Notes: a model not told the origin generated them from the sequence alone. Shown: positions 7,421 to 16,224, counted from the first letter of the stretch. The stretch is DNA of 64,000 nucleotides from Bacteroidota bacterium (GCA_016194975.1 JACQAM010000016.1:145829-209828), one strand, 5' to 3'. Program-made: numbers and translations.

Positions 7421-8557
7421 ATGATGTTCCGCGATGTAATAGGTCATGAAGAAGTTAAACAACGGCTGGTGCAATCTGTTCTGCAGAAAAGAATCAGCCA
7501 TGCACAACTTTTTTTCGGAAAAGAAGGCGCGGGCGCACTTCCGCTCGCACTCGCATACGCGCAATACATTCATTGTACCAACAGAACAGAAAACGATTCG
7601 TGCGGCGAATGTTCATCATGTAAAAAACACAAAAACTTCGTTCATCCCGATGTACATTTCGTTTACCCGATTGCTATTTCGAAAGATATTCGCGTAAGCG
7701 CACACCTGATCAGGCAATGGAGAGAAGCACTGAATGAAAATCCGTACATCACACTCGACGAATGGTTCGATAAACTGGATGCGAAAAATAAACAGCCGGT
7801 TATTGCGGTAGATGAAAGTGCGGAGATCCTGCGCAAATTAAGTCTCACATCTTACGAGGGAGAATTCAAGATCATGATCATCTGGGAAGCGGAGAAAATG
7901 AATGCTGCCGCCGCCAATAAATTACTCAAGATCATAGAAGAGCCGCCCGACAAAACACTTTTCATTCTCACTACTGCCGAAGAAGACCAGTTGTTGCGCA
8001 CCATTGTGTCGCGCACACAACTCATAAAAATTCCACCGATCACCGACAGTGATATGCGTTCTGCACTGATGCAGCGTTTTTCTCTTTCGTCCGTTGATGC
8101 GGAAAAGATGACCTTCCAGGCCGACGGAAGTTTTGCCGCTGCAAAAGAAATTCTCGATCGCAATGAACACGCTGCGTTCAATCTTTCCACTTTCCAGAAA
8201 TGGATGCGGGCGTGTTTGAAATTCGATGCGCTCCGGATTTTACCATTGGTGGAACAGCTCGCTGGAGAAAAACGTGAACGGCAGAAACAATTCATCCAGT
8301 ACGCACTTGAACTTGTCCGCGAATCGCTCATCATGAATTACGGCGACTCCACGCTCGTGCGACTGTCGGGAGAAGAACTTGAATTCATCACAAAATTTTC
8401 ACCATTCATTCATGCGGCCAATGGAAAATATTTCATCGAGATGTTTGACACCGCGGTTCAGCATTTGGAGCGCAATGGAAATCCGAAAATGATCTTCATG
8501 GACATTTCTTTCAAAGCAAATGAACTCCTCAACATTCCCAAGCCGGAGGCGGTTTAA
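7421..8557 (+). CDS. holB: DNA polymerase III delta' subunit
   Basis: About 378 residues; either of two consecutive ATGs (7421, 7424) may start it. It is an AAA+ clamp-loader subunit acting at the replication fork. Seen: MFRDVIGHEEVKQRLVQSV, a degenerate Walker A (FFGKEGAGALPLAL, lacking the GK[ST] end, typical of delta'), zinc-type cysteines CGECSSCKKH, sensor region IMIIWEAEKMNAAAANKLLKIIEEPPDKTLFIL and LLRTIVSRTQLIKI. A hairpin with one bulge (8551-8579) overlaps its stop codon and is followed by a T-rich stretch, so it may end transcription. Confidence 0.9.
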   Translation: MMFRDVIGHEEVKQRLVQSVLQKRISHAQLFFGKEGAGALPLALAYAQYIHCTNRTENDSCGECSSCKKHKNFVHPDVHFVYPIAISKDIRVSAHLIRQWREALNENPYITLDEWFDKLDAKNKQPVIAVDESAEILRKLSLTSYEGEFKIMIIWEAEKMNAAAANKLLKIIEEPPDKTLFILTTAEEDQLLRTIVSRTQLIKIPPITDSDMRSALMQRFSLSSVDAEKMTFQADGSFAAAKEILDRNEHAAFNLSTFQKWMRACLKFDALRILPLVEQLAGEKRERQKQFIQYALELVRESLIMNYGDSTLVRLSGEELEFITKFSPFIHAANGKYFIEMFDTAVQHLERNGNPKMIFMDISFKANELLNIPKPEAV

Positions 8558-8581
8558 CGTTTTCTAACCCGTTAAAACCTG

Positions 8582-8589
8582 TATTTTTG
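8582..8589 (+). promoter_or_regulatory. Candidate -7 element upstream of ricT
   Basis: TATTTTTG follows directly after the hairpin that overlaps the holB stop. The remaining leader of 66 nt before the ricT ATG contains the palindrome GGAAAAATTTTTCC (about 8610-8623). No -33 TTTG was found. Confidence 0.3.
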
Positions 8590-8655
8590 TTCTAAGACAA
8601 CGGGAAAAATTTTTCCGCGTTTTTTCATTGTTGAACTTAATTTTCCATAAATAAA

Positions 8656-10053
8656 ATGTCGTGTAGTGGTTGTTCTTCGGGAAGAGGATGCAGTACATCT
8701 GTAAGCGGAGTTCCTACCGGCTGCAGGAGCAATGGCTCGTGCGGAACGGGAGGATGCAATAAGCTGAATGTTTTCGATTGGCTCGCGAATATGGAATTGC
8801 CTTCCGGGCAGAAAAGTTGTGATGTTGTGGAAGTGCGTTTTAAAAACAGCCGGAAAGAATTTTTCCGCAATGTGAATGATCTTTCGCTTGCGACCGGTGA
8901 AGTGATTGCCGTGGAAGGATCGCCCGGGCATGATATAGGCACCGTTTCCATTGTTGGTGAGTTGGTGAAAGCGCAGTTGGCAAAACGAAATGTGAAAGCA
9001 GAAGATCCCACGCTGAAAAAAATTTACCGCAAAGCAAAGCAGGCCGATGTGGACAAATGGAAAGAAGCGCAGGCGCTCGAACAGGAAACCATGATGCGCT
9101 CGAGAAAGATCGCACTCGATCTTGGATTACAAATGAAGATCAGCGATGTGGAATTTCAGGGCGATAAAACGAAAGCGATATTTTTTTACACAGCAGATGA
9201 ACGCGTCGATTTCCGCGAGCTGATAAAAATTCTTGCCGAACAATTTAAGATAAGAGTGGAAATGCGCCAGATAGGCGCGAGGCAGGAAGCAGCACGTCTC
9301 GGCGGAATTGGTTCCTGCGGAAGAGAATTGTGTTGCGCAACATGGCTGAATGATTTCCGTTCAGTAACAACGAGCGCTGCACGTTACCAGCAGTTGTCGC
9401 TCAACCCGCTGAAACTTGCAGGACAATGCGGAAAATTAAAATGCTGCCTGAATTACGAATTGGATTCTTACCTCGAAGCGATCCGCGATTTTCCGCAAGC
9501 GATCGATATTGAAACGGTCCGCGGAAAAGCGCGTCACCAGAAGACAGATATTTTCAAAGGCATTATGTTCTATTCTTTTGTCGATGAGCCCGACCAGTTC
9601 ATTCCGCTCACGAGCGCGCGCGTGAAAGAGATCATCGAGATGAATAAGCGCGGAGAAAAACCTGCGGAGACCGGCGCTGTGAAAAAAGAAAAAGAAGAAG
9701 CGGTGAAACAACCCGATTTCGAAAATGTAGTAGGGCAGGACAGTCTCACGCGTTTCGATCAGCAGCAACGAAATAAGAAAAATAAAAGAAATCAGCAGCA
9801 GAACAGACCGCAGCCCGTCCGACCGGGTCATCCGGGCGGGCAGAAAAATAATCCGCAGCAACAGAATAAATCGCAGCAAAGAAATCCGAATCAGCAGAAA
9901 GGACAACAGCAACGCGGGCAACAACGGAATCCGAATCAGCAAGACCGGAATCAACAGGATCGGAATCAACAAAACCGCAACCAGGATCGCCCGAACAGGA
10001 ATCAGCCGCCAGCAGCTCCGCCGCCACCCGATTCACCGCCACCATTTGTATGA
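8656..10053 (+). CDS. ricT: RicT/YaaT-type PSP1-domain protein with Q/N/P-rich tail
   Basis: 465 residues. An N-terminal segment with six cysteines (C3, C6, C12, C23, C29, C34) precedes the PSP1 core (about 45-310). Its Cys motifs GSCGRELCCATWL and GQCGKLKCCLNYE match RicT, part of the Fe-S RicAFT complex that affects RNA processing in Bacillus. Residues after about 385 form a low-complexity Gln/Asn/Arg/Pro tail ending PPAAPPPPDSPPPFV, likely disordered. The gene overlaps gldH by 4 nt, an order I know from other Bacteroidota. Whether it assembles the Ric complex here is unknown. Confidence 0.88.
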   Translation: MSCSGCSSGRGCSTSVSGVPTGCRSNGSCGTGGCNKLNVFDWLANMELPSGQKSCDVVEVRFKNSRKEFFRNVNDLSLATGEVIAVEGSPGHDIGTVSIVGELVKAQLAKRNVKAEDPTLKKIYRKAKQADVDKWKEAQALEQETMMRSRKIALDLGLQMKISDVEFQGDKTKAIFFYTADERVDFRELIKILAEQFKIRVEMRQIGARQEAARLGGIGSCGRELCCATWLNDFRSVTTSAARYQQLSLNPLKLAGQCGKLKCCLNYELDSYLEAIRDFPQAIDIETVRGKARHQKTDIFKGIMFYSFVDEPDQFIPLTSARVKEIIEMNKRGEKPAETGAVKKEKEEAVKQPDFENVVGQDSLTRFDQQQRNKKNKRNQQQNRPQPVRPGHPGGQKNNPQQQNKSQQRNPNQQKGQQQRGQQRNPNQQDRNQQDRNQQNRNQDRPNRNQPPAAPPPPDSPPPFV

Positions 10054-10517
10054 GAACGCGATTTTTTTTTCTGTTTCCATTTTTAGTTATTGCACTTTTC
10101 AGTTGCGACGACAAATTACTTTTTGAACAGAACCAGGAAGTGAACGGCACAGCGTGGGATGTGAAGCAGCATCTTGTTTTTGATTTTGATGTTCCGGACA
10201 CCGTCACGAAATACAATTTCTATTTCAACATACGCAACACCGACGAATATCCTTTCAGTAATATTTATGTTTTCTTCCACACAAAATTTCCCAATGGGAA
10301 AATGGGAAATGATACGGTAGAATTTCCATTGGCAGATGAAACGGGTCACTGGTTGGGAAAAGGGCAAGGCGACCTGCACGATTGTCGTTTGGTTTTCCGC
10401 CAGGGCGTTCGTTTTCCACTTGCCGGAAAATATCACATGGAAGTGGAGCAGGCCATGCGTATGGAAGAGTTGCCGGGAATAAAAAATGTGGGAATAAGGA
10501 TAGCAAGAGCGGAGTGA
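10050..10517 (+). CDS. gldH: Gliding motility lipoprotein GldH
   Basis: 155 residues. Signal peptide MRTRFFFLFPFLVIALFSC ends in a lipobox. The mature part matches GldH: TKYNFYFNIRNTDEYPFSNIYVFFHTKFPNGK, DTVEFPLADETGHWLGKGQGDLHD and FPLAGKYHMEVEQAMR. GldH is an outer-membrane-associated lipoprotein required for gliding in Flavobacterium johnsoniae and linked to the GldK-N/T9SS machinery, though it is also kept by non-gliders. Its ATG overlaps the ricT stop (ATGA), indicating translational coupling. Confidence 0.9.
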   Translation: MRTRFFFLFPFLVIALFSCDDKLLFEQNQEVNGTAWDVKQHLVFDFDVPDTVTKYNFYFNIRNTDEYPFSNIYVFFHTKFPNGKMGNDTVEFPLADETGHWLGKGQGDLHDCRLVFRQGVRFPLAGKYHMEVEQAMRMEELPGIKNVGIRIARAE

Positions 10518-10597
10518 GCGGGATTAATCCTGTGTTGCGTTGATCTGAACGCGTATGATTTCATTGGTATTTTAATGGGAATAAACCCTCTTTTCAT

Positions 10598-10605
10598 TAA
10601 CTTTG
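10598..10605 (+). promoter_or_regulatory. Candidate -7 element of the phosphodiesterase-like gene
   Basis: TAACTTTG, exact match to TAnnTTTG, 19 nt before the ATG at 10625. No clear -33 element. Confidence 0.4.
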
Positions 10606-10624
10606 AATATACCCCCCATTGCCC

Positions 10625-11569
10625 ATGAAGAACATCCTCAAAATTGTTTTTCTTTTTGCCGGGTTGTGTTTTATCACAACCTGCAGGCGTGATACGCAAA
10701 CAGGCCCGCAATACAAAACCAAACACGTGATCGTGATCGTGGTCGATGGAGCGCGCTATTCGGAAACCTGGGGCGACAGTACGCAGCAGTATATTCCTTT
10801 CCGCCGCGGGCAATTGTATAATGAAGGAGTAGTACTTAACAATTTCCGCAACAACGGTTACACGTGGACGAGCGCGGGGCATGATGCGATGTGCACGGGT
10901 TACTATGAGCCACTTGACAATGGCGGAAATCAATTGCCGCAATATCCATCCATGTTCCAGTATTACCGCAAAGCAACGGGAGCGCCAATGGAAAAAACAT
11001 GGGTCATCACTTCGAAAGATAAATTATTTGTGCTTGCTAATTGCCGTGATGCATCAATGCAGAGTTTGTACACGCCAAGTTACGATTGCGGAGTAGCAGG
11101 GCCATTCACCGGTTACCGCCACGATTCAATTACGTATCAGAAGATCATCAGCACATTCACTCAATATCATCCTGATCTTATGCTTGTGAATTTCCGCGAA
11201 CCGGACTGGTCGGGCCACCAGGGAGTATGGGCGAATTACACAGCGGGAATTGTGAGTACCGATCATTACATCGCGCTCATCTGGAATTATCTTCAGAATG
11301 ATCCGTATTACAAAGGCACCACCACTTTAATTGTTACCAATGATCATGGCCGCCATCTCGATAATGTGTATGATGGATTTGTTTCACATGGCGACGGATG
11401 CGAAGGTTGCCGCCATATTGAATTCATTGCTGCAGGACCCGATTTCCGTCATGGCGAAACATTGAATTATGATTATGAGCAAATAGATATTCCGAAAACA
11501 ATTGCAGAGTTGATGCAATTCGATATGCCGACGGGGAATGGAAAAGTGATGAGGGAATTATTCAAATAG
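10625..11569 (+). CDS. Alkaline-phosphatase-superfamily (phosphodiesterase/sulfatase-fold) lipoprotein
   Basis: 314 residues from the ATG at 10625 (an upstream TTG is ignored). A lipobox near FITTC indicates a lipoprotein. The fold is shown by HVIVIVVDGARYSETWGD (first metal Asp), the segment around TSAGHDAMCTG where the Thr/Ser nucleophile would lie, LMLVNFREPDWSGHQG, and IVTNDHGRH plus HIEFIAAGPDF (second metal cluster). The superfamily hydrolyses phosphate or sulphate esters outside the cytosol; the substrate is not predictable. It stands alone, convergent to a TPR gene 6 bp away. Confidence 0.75.
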   Translation: MKNILKIVFLFAGLCFITTCRRDTQTGPQYKTKHVIVIVVDGARYSETWGDSTQQYIPFRRGQLYNEGVVLNNFRNNGYTWTSAGHDAMCTGYYEPLDNGGNQLPQYPSMFQYYRKATGAPMEKTWVITSKDKLFVLANCRDASMQSLYTPSYDCGVAGPFTGYRHDSITYQKIISTFTQYHPDLMLVNFREPDWSGHQGVWANYTAGIVSTDHYIALIWNYLQNDPYYKGTTTLIVTNDHGRHLDNVYDGFVSHGDGCEGCRHIEFIAAGPDFRHGETLNYDYEQIDIPKTIAELMQFDMPTGNGKVMRELFK

Positions 11570-11575
11570 TACTCG

Positions 11576-12907
11576 CTACTCACCACCCCTTAGCCGCTTC
11601 AGCGTTTTCTCAATGAATTTTTCGGTGGGCAGGTGCGATTCCTGTATCCGTTTTGCGTACTGAATACTTGCGGTGATCTCCTCATTTTTTTCTTCCACGA
11701 TCACTTTTTGTTTTTCGATGATCTGTTTCTGACGGCGGGTTAAACGGAAACGATTCAGGATGAATGCGAGAAAAATAAGCACCATGACAAGCCCGGCCGA
11801 TACGGCGATGATGATGAATCCCTGTTTTCTTTTTTCCGATTCTGCAAGCGCCTGTTGTTTCTCCGTGTCTTTTTTCAATGCGAGTTTATCATTCTCATAC
11901 TGGAAACGCATTTCCATTTTTTCCATATTGTGTTTTCCTTCTTCGTTCGAAAGCGAATCGCGCGCAGCAATATATTCCTGATAAAACTTCAGCGCTTTCA
12001 TTCCGTCTTTCATTCCCGCATAAATTTCGCTGAGTGAACTGCAGGCCGCTTTTATTCCTTCGAGATCGCCGATCTCCCTTGAAATACCGAGTCCGTCGAG
12101 TTCATACTGCTCGGCTTTCTCATATTCTTTTTTAGCAAGGTAAAGATCACCGATGTTGGTGAGCGATGTGGAAATGCCGATCTTATCATTGATCTCCTGG
12201 CGGATGTAAAGTGAACGCTGAAAATAATTCAGTGCGCGATCAAGATCGTTTCTCAATTCAAATAAGGCGCCGAGATTATTATAAGTGTTGGCCATTCCTC
12301 TTTTATTATTCACGCGCATACTCAGATCAAGCGCCTGGCGATAATAGAAAAGCGCTTTTGCAGTATCGCCTTTATTCTTACAAACGATGCCAATGTTATT
12401 CAGCGATCCCGAAATTCCAACCGTGTCTTTGCGTTGTTTCTGAATGTCGAGCGCTTTCATGTAATACTCGAGCGCTTTATCCAGGTTCGACTGGTACCAG
12501 TAAATAATTCCAATGGAGTTATTCGTTGCAGCGATCTTCACCAGGTCATTCGAACTGTCGGCATAAGCGAGACATTTGAATTCCATTTCCAGCGCTTTCG
12601 TGTAATCGCCGAGATCAAGATAAATTGTTCCGAGATCGGAAGTGGCCTGGAAAATTCCGCGCATGTAGTGTGCGCCCTGCGCCACCGCAAGTGCGTGCTC
12701 GGCATTTTTTCTCGATTGAACGGAACTATCGACGCTCATGTATTCTTTCGAGAGATGCAGCAATACTTCCACGTAAGCAGAATCACTTTTTACACTATGC
12801 AGCGCATTCTGCAGCGAATCGATCATTTTGGTTTGCGCAGAAATATTTCCCGGAATAAGACAGGGAAGCAGGATCAGAAAAAATACAGCTGGCCGGATGA
12901 ATTTCAT
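11576..12907 (-). CDS. Exported TPR protein with truncated SpoIIE-type sensor architecture
   Basis: 443 residues: signal peptide (to about ISAQ), roughly six TPR units (for example KALEYYMKALDIQKQRKDTVGISGSLNNIG), one membrane helix (QGFIIIAVSAGLVMVLIFLAFIL), then a cytoplasmic coiled coil. It ends EEKNEEITASIQYAKRIQESHLP plus 16 residues. In Bacteroidota sensors this coiled-coil motif normally leads into a PP2C/SpoIIE phosphatase domain. Here the stop comes directly after it, so the output domain is missing. It may be a decoy, a partner of a separate phosphatase, or a decayed gene. Confidence 0.8.
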   Translation of the reverse strand: MKFIRPAVFFLILLPCLIPGNISAQTKMIDSLQNALHSVKSDSAYVEVLLHLSKEYMSVDSSVQSRKNAEHALAVAQGAHYMRGIFQATSDLGTIYLDLGDYTKALEMEFKCLAYADSSNDLVKIAATNNSIGIIYWYQSNLDKALEYYMKALDIQKQRKDTVGISGSLNNIGIVCKNKGDTAKALFYYRQALDLSMRVNNKRGMANTYNNLGALFELRNDLDRALNYFQRSLYIRQEINDKIGISTSLTNIGDLYLAKKEYEKAEQYELDGLGISREIGDLEGIKAACSSLSEIYAGMKDGMKALKFYQEYIAARDSLSNEEGKHNMEKMEMRFQYENDKLALKKDTEKQQALAESEKRKQGFIIIAVSAGLVMVLIFLAFILNRFRLTRRQKQIIEKQKVIVEEKNEEITASIQYAKRIQESHLPTEKFIEKTLKRLRGGE

Positions 12908-12926
12908 TCATGGAAAGATAATAATT

Positions 12927-13016
12927 AGTTGGGAGTTGGGAGTTGGGAGTACGGATGGAAGAAATTGCCATTTATTTTTTTCCCGGCTCCTGACTCCAAA
13001 CTCCATCCTCCCAACT
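12927..13016. repeat. Inverted AGTTGGGAG word array before glyS
   Basis: Three direct AGTTGGG units (12927-12950) face CTCC-rich words ending CTCCCAACT (13008-13016). The right arm overlaps the first base of the glyS -7 element. It lies between divergent genes and has no coding potential. Confidence 0.65.
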
Positions 13017-13023
13017 ATCTTTG
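13016..13023 (+). promoter_or_regulatory. Candidate -7 element of the glyS promoter
   Basis: TATCTTTG, then 5 nt, then ATG. Exact TAnnTTTG match; no TTTG at -33. Confidence 0.5.
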
Positions 13024-13028
13024 CGATC

Positions 13029-14567
13029 ATGGCCAATCAGGAAGATCTTTTCAAAAATATTATTTCTCATTCGAAGGAATACGGATTTATTTTTCCATCG
13101 AGCGAAATTTACGACGGGCTCAGCGCAGTTTATGATTATGGCCAATATGGAGCGGAACTGAAAAAAAATATCCGCGAATACTGGTGGAGAGCCATGGTGC
13201 AGCTTCACGAAAATATTGTGGGAATAGATGCGGCCATTTTCATGCATCCAACCATTTGGAAAGCTTCCGGCCACGTGGATGCATTCAACGATCCGCTCAT
13301 TGATAATAAAGATTCTAAAAAACGGTATCGCGCCGATGTGCTGATAGAAGATGCGATGGCGAAAGTGGAAGACAAAATAAAAAAGGAAGTAGAGAAAGCT
13401 GCGAAACGTTTCGAGAATTTCGATGAGAAAATGTTTCGCTCCACGAATGCGCGTGTGGTGGAATACCAGAAAAAAATTGACGATACCAATGCGCGTTTCA
13501 AAGCTGCGATGGAAGCGAATGATATGGAGGCGATGAAACAGATCATCATCGATCTTGAAATTGTTTGTCCGGTAAGCGGAAGCCGCAACTGGACTGATGT
13601 GCGTCAATTCAATTTAATGTTCGCTACACAACTTGGATCTGTTGCTGAAGATTCGAATACGATTTATCTCCGTCCGGAAACTGCGCAGGGAATTTTTGTG
13701 AATTTTCTCAATGTGCAGAAAACGGGACGAATGAAAATTCCGTTCGGCATTGCACAAACAGGAAAAGCGTTCCGAAATGAAATTGTTGCGCGGCAATTTA
13801 TTTTCCGCATGCGCGAATTCGAACAGATGGAAATGCAGTTCTTCGTGAGGCCCGGAACAGAAAGCGAATGGTATGAAAAATGGAAAGCGGCACGAATGAA
13901 CTGGCACCGCTCATTGGGATTTCCGGAAAACAAATATCGTTTTCATGATCATCTCAAACTCGCGCATTATGCAAAAGCGGCATGCGATATTGAATTTGAA
14001 TTTCCATTCGGATTCAAGGAATTGGAAGGAATTCATTCGAGAAGTGATTTTGATCTTCGGCAGCACGAACAATTCTCCGGAAAAAAATTACAATACTTCG
14101 ACCCGGAACTGAATCAAAGTTACGTTCCGTACGTTGTGGAAACTTCCATCGGGCTCGACCGCATGTTTCTCGCTATGCTCTCGCACGCATACACGGAAGA
14201 AAAACTTAATGACGGGAGCGAACGCGTGGTAATGAATTTTCCTGCATTTCTCGCACCCATCAAAGCAGCCATTCTTCCATTGGTGAATAAAGATGGATTG
14301 CCCGAAAAAGCAAATGAGATCATCGGCCTTTTAAAATTCGATCACCTCATCACGTCAGAAGAAAAAGATTCTATCGGAAAACGTTATCGCCGCCAGGATG
14401 CCATAGGAACGCCATACTGCATCACCGTCGATCACCAGACTTTAACTGACAACACAGTTACCATTCGTGAAAGAGATACGATGAAACAGGAACGAATGGC
14501 CATTGAACAATTACCGAAAATCATTGAAGAAAAAGTGAGCATGAAAAATGTACTGAGAAAATTGTAA
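13029..14567 (+). CDS. glyS: Glycyl-tRNA synthetase, single-chain (alpha2) type
   Basis: 512 residues from the ATG at 13029; the ORF runs 67 codons further upstream but crosses the promoter. This is the eukaryote-like homodimeric GlyRS, not the GlyQ/GlyS heterotetramer. Seen: SHSKEYGFIFPSSEIYDGLSAVYDYG at the N-terminus, class II motif 2 TGKAFRNEIVARQFIFRMREFEQME, motif 3 VVETSIGLDRMFLAML, and the anticodon-binding domain IKAAILPLVNKDGL...RRQDAIGTPYCITVD. It charges tRNA-Gly in the cytosol. Confidence 0.97.
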   Translation: MANQEDLFKNIISHSKEYGFIFPSSEIYDGLSAVYDYGQYGAELKKNIREYWWRAMVQLHENIVGIDAAIFMHPTIWKASGHVDAFNDPLIDNKDSKKRYRADVLIEDAMAKVEDKIKKEVEKAAKRFENFDEKMFRSTNARVVEYQKKIDDTNARFKAAMEANDMEAMKQIIIDLEIVCPVSGSRNWTDVRQFNLMFATQLGSVAEDSNTIYLRPETAQGIFVNFLNVQKTGRMKIPFGIAQTGKAFRNEIVARQFIFRMREFEQMEMQFFVRPGTESEWYEKWKAARMNWHRSLGFPENKYRFHDHLKLAHYAKAACDIEFEFPFGFKELEGIHSRSDFDLRQHEQFSGKKLQYFDPELNQSYVPYVVETSIGLDRMFLAMLSHAYTEEKLNDGSERVVMNFPAFLAPIKAAILPLVNKDGLPEKANEIIGLLKFDHLITSEEKDSIGKRYRRQDAIGTPYCITVDHQTLTDNTVTIRERDTMKQERMAIEQLPKIIEEKVSMKNVLRKL

Positions 14568-14573
14568 TCCTCC

Positions 14574-15188
14574 CTAACGGTAATGCGGCCCTGCTATCCA
14601 TCCCACAATTGACATTCTTGTTCCTTTGGTGACCGGCGTAACGCGATGCAATCCGAAAGAAGGAAAAATAATTGCAGTTCCTTTTGATTTTGTTGCGGTG
14701 AAAGGATCCTGGTTGATCATAAATTGTAAATCGCCTCCTTCATATTCATTTTCATCGCACAACTGAACGGTAATGGAAAGTTTGCGGTTCGATACATCGC
14801 CTGCGCCGAAATCCATGTGCCAGTCGAAAAAATGTCCTTCACTGTATTTCGCCAGTTGCAATTCGGTTTGATAACCGGCGATGTCGAACTTGTAGCGGTT
14901 CGCATTCGCCTGCTTGCATGCGAGCGCGAGGCGATCATAGATCCAGTCGGTGTCTGGCCCGGGCGGAAGGAAAATAATTTTCGACTTGCGCAGATTTTCT
15001 TTTTCCGATTGTTTTCCCGATTCATTCACTTTAGCATCGATCACTTTTTCTTCATCCCACATCGCGCGGATCGCTTCCACTTCATCGTCTTTAAAAAGAT
15101 TTTTGTACCAGACATAATCGGCAAATTCATGGTTGAGTTCACTGCGTTTGAGTGGCGGAAGATTTTTCAGCGGTTTGATTATCGGCAT
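14574..15188 (-). CDS. 2-oxoglutarate/Fe(II)-dependent dioxygenase (PiuC-like)
   Basis: 204 residues from the ATG at 15186-15188. The double-stranded beta-helix core carries the HxD iron ligands in YSEGHFFDWHMDFG, and the distal His with the 2OG-binding Arg in FGLHRVTPVTKGTRMSIVGWI. The segment ENEYEGGDLQF is typical of prolyl-4-hydroxylase-type 2OG-Fe(II) oxygenases such as PiuC/PKHD. The substrate could be a protein residue or a small molecule. It is convergent to glyS and divergent from the methyltransferase. Confidence 0.88.
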   Translation of the reverse strand: MPIIKPLKNLPPLKRSELNHEFADYVWYKNLFKDDEVEAIRAMWDEEKVIDAKVNESGKQSEKENLRKSKIIFLPPGPDTDWIYDRLALACKQANANRYKFDIAGYQTELQLAKYSEGHFFDWHMDFGAGDVSNRKLSITVQLCDENEYEGGDLQFMINQDPFTATKSKGTAIIFPSFGLHRVTPVTKGTRMSIVGWIAGPHYR

Positions 15189-15195
15189 TGGATAG

Positions 15196-15343
15196 CGAAT
15201 TACAGATTTTAGGGATATGCGAATATACGAATGGAAGATGGAGGTTGGACTTATTCCACTAATGGGAAATGATGCATTGCCCGAATACCAAAACCAAGTG
15301 CATCTTCCATCCCCCATTCGTATATTCGAAGATCCGTAATTCG
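15196..15343. repeat. Inverted repeat filling a divergent promoter region
   Basis: Arms CGAATATACGAATGG (15220-15234) and its reverse complement (15314-15328) are perfect. Outer arms CGAATTAC (15196-15203) and GTAATTCG (15336-15343) also match. Each divergent gene therefore sees nearly the same upstream sequence. The shared word CCATTCGTATATT also occurs upstream of the gene at 55745. Confidence 0.7.
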
Positions 15344-15349
15344 TAAAAC

Positions 15350-16100
15350 ATGAATGTTAATCACTGGGACAACCTCGCTAAAACTTTTGAAAAAGACATC
15401 ACGAGTTCATTGCACGACGATAAAACGGAAACACTTTTTAAAACGCTGAAAAAATATATTTCGAAAAAAGATGTGGTTGCCGATTATGGTTGTGGTGTAG
15501 GCGGATTCGTTCCTTTTCTTTCTTCCATTTCAAAATTTGTTTCGGCAAGCGATTTTTCTCCGAAGTGCATTGCAGTTGCTTCGCGCAAACACCGGAAAAT
15601 TAAAAACGCAGAATTCTTTGTACACGATCTCACCAAACCGCTGAAAAAAAAAATGCGATGTGGCTGTCGCTGCGAATGTGCTGATCTCACATCAACCTGA
15701 ATTGCTGAAGAAAATGATCGCGACAGTTTCCGGTACGATCCGCAGGGACGGACATTTTATTTCTGTGATCCCTTCAATGGAATCCATTCTTTTCGTTTAC
15801 CAGAAATTAATTGAGCTGAGAATTGCTGCGGGCTATACTTCCGCACAAAGCAGAAATTATGTCGGCAATAAAATTAAAAAAGATTTTATTTCACTTACTG
15901 ATGGCGTAGTGAAAGTGGGCGATGTTCCCACTAAACATTTCATTGGCGAAGAATACGAATCGCTCCTCGCGCAGAATAAACTGCAGGTGGTGGAGCGAAC
16001 GAAAGCGCAATACGGATGGGAAACCGAAATGGACGATGTGCCAAAAAATCTGAAAGGGCCGCATCCGTGGGATTGGATTTTTGTAGCGAAGAAAAAATAA
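15350..16100 (+). pseudogene. Class I SAM methyltransferase with a frameshift in a poly-A run
   Basis: The N-terminal part (15350-) has a Rossmann SAM site VVADYGCGVGGFVPFL and acidic strand SASDFS. It runs out of frame at a run of ten A (15644-15653). With nine A the frame continues as LKKKCDVAVAANVLISHQPELLKKMI into the second part, which ends at 16100 (HPWDWIFVAKKK). The whole protein would be about 249 residues. The A-run may be a sequencing error, a real null mutation, or a site where polymerase slippage restores the frame. The substrate is unknown. Confidence 0.75.
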
Positions 16101-16190
16101 TCCTCCTTCACTGTAGTTTCGGCGGACAAGTGTGCTGATGTGATTTTCTCTAAAAAAGTTCAGAAAAAAAATCCGCGCTAATTTGTGGCT

Positions 16191-16224
16191 AAAAAAAACA
16201 GCGACCGGTTCCCTTCCGATCGCT
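16191..16224 (-). terminator. Intrinsic terminator on the minus strand with no gene upstream
   Basis: Minus strand: stem AGCGATCGG (16216-16224), loop of 7, stem CCGGTCGCT (16200-16208) with one G-U pair, then G and eight T. It faces the gap 16225-16465, which has no recognisable minus-strand gene. It may therefore end a small RNA transcribed divergently from the AraC gene. A CAGCCA-AC-TGGCTG hairpin lies within that putative RNA. Otherwise the 365-nt gap holds only degenerate CACGG/TCCGCG words near 16130-16195. Confidence 0.55.

Noticed and set aside
9436..9972. Minus-strand ORF of 178 codons rich in Leu/Ile
   Set aside because: It is antisense to the Q/N-rich tail of ricT, whose CAG/AAT codons give Leu/Ile on the other strand.
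12828..13028. 67-codon N-terminal extension of glycyl-tRNA synthetase
   Set aside because: It overlaps the divergent TPR gene, the inverted AGTTGGG repeat and the TATCTTTG promoter. The family starts at MANQEDLF-like sequence.
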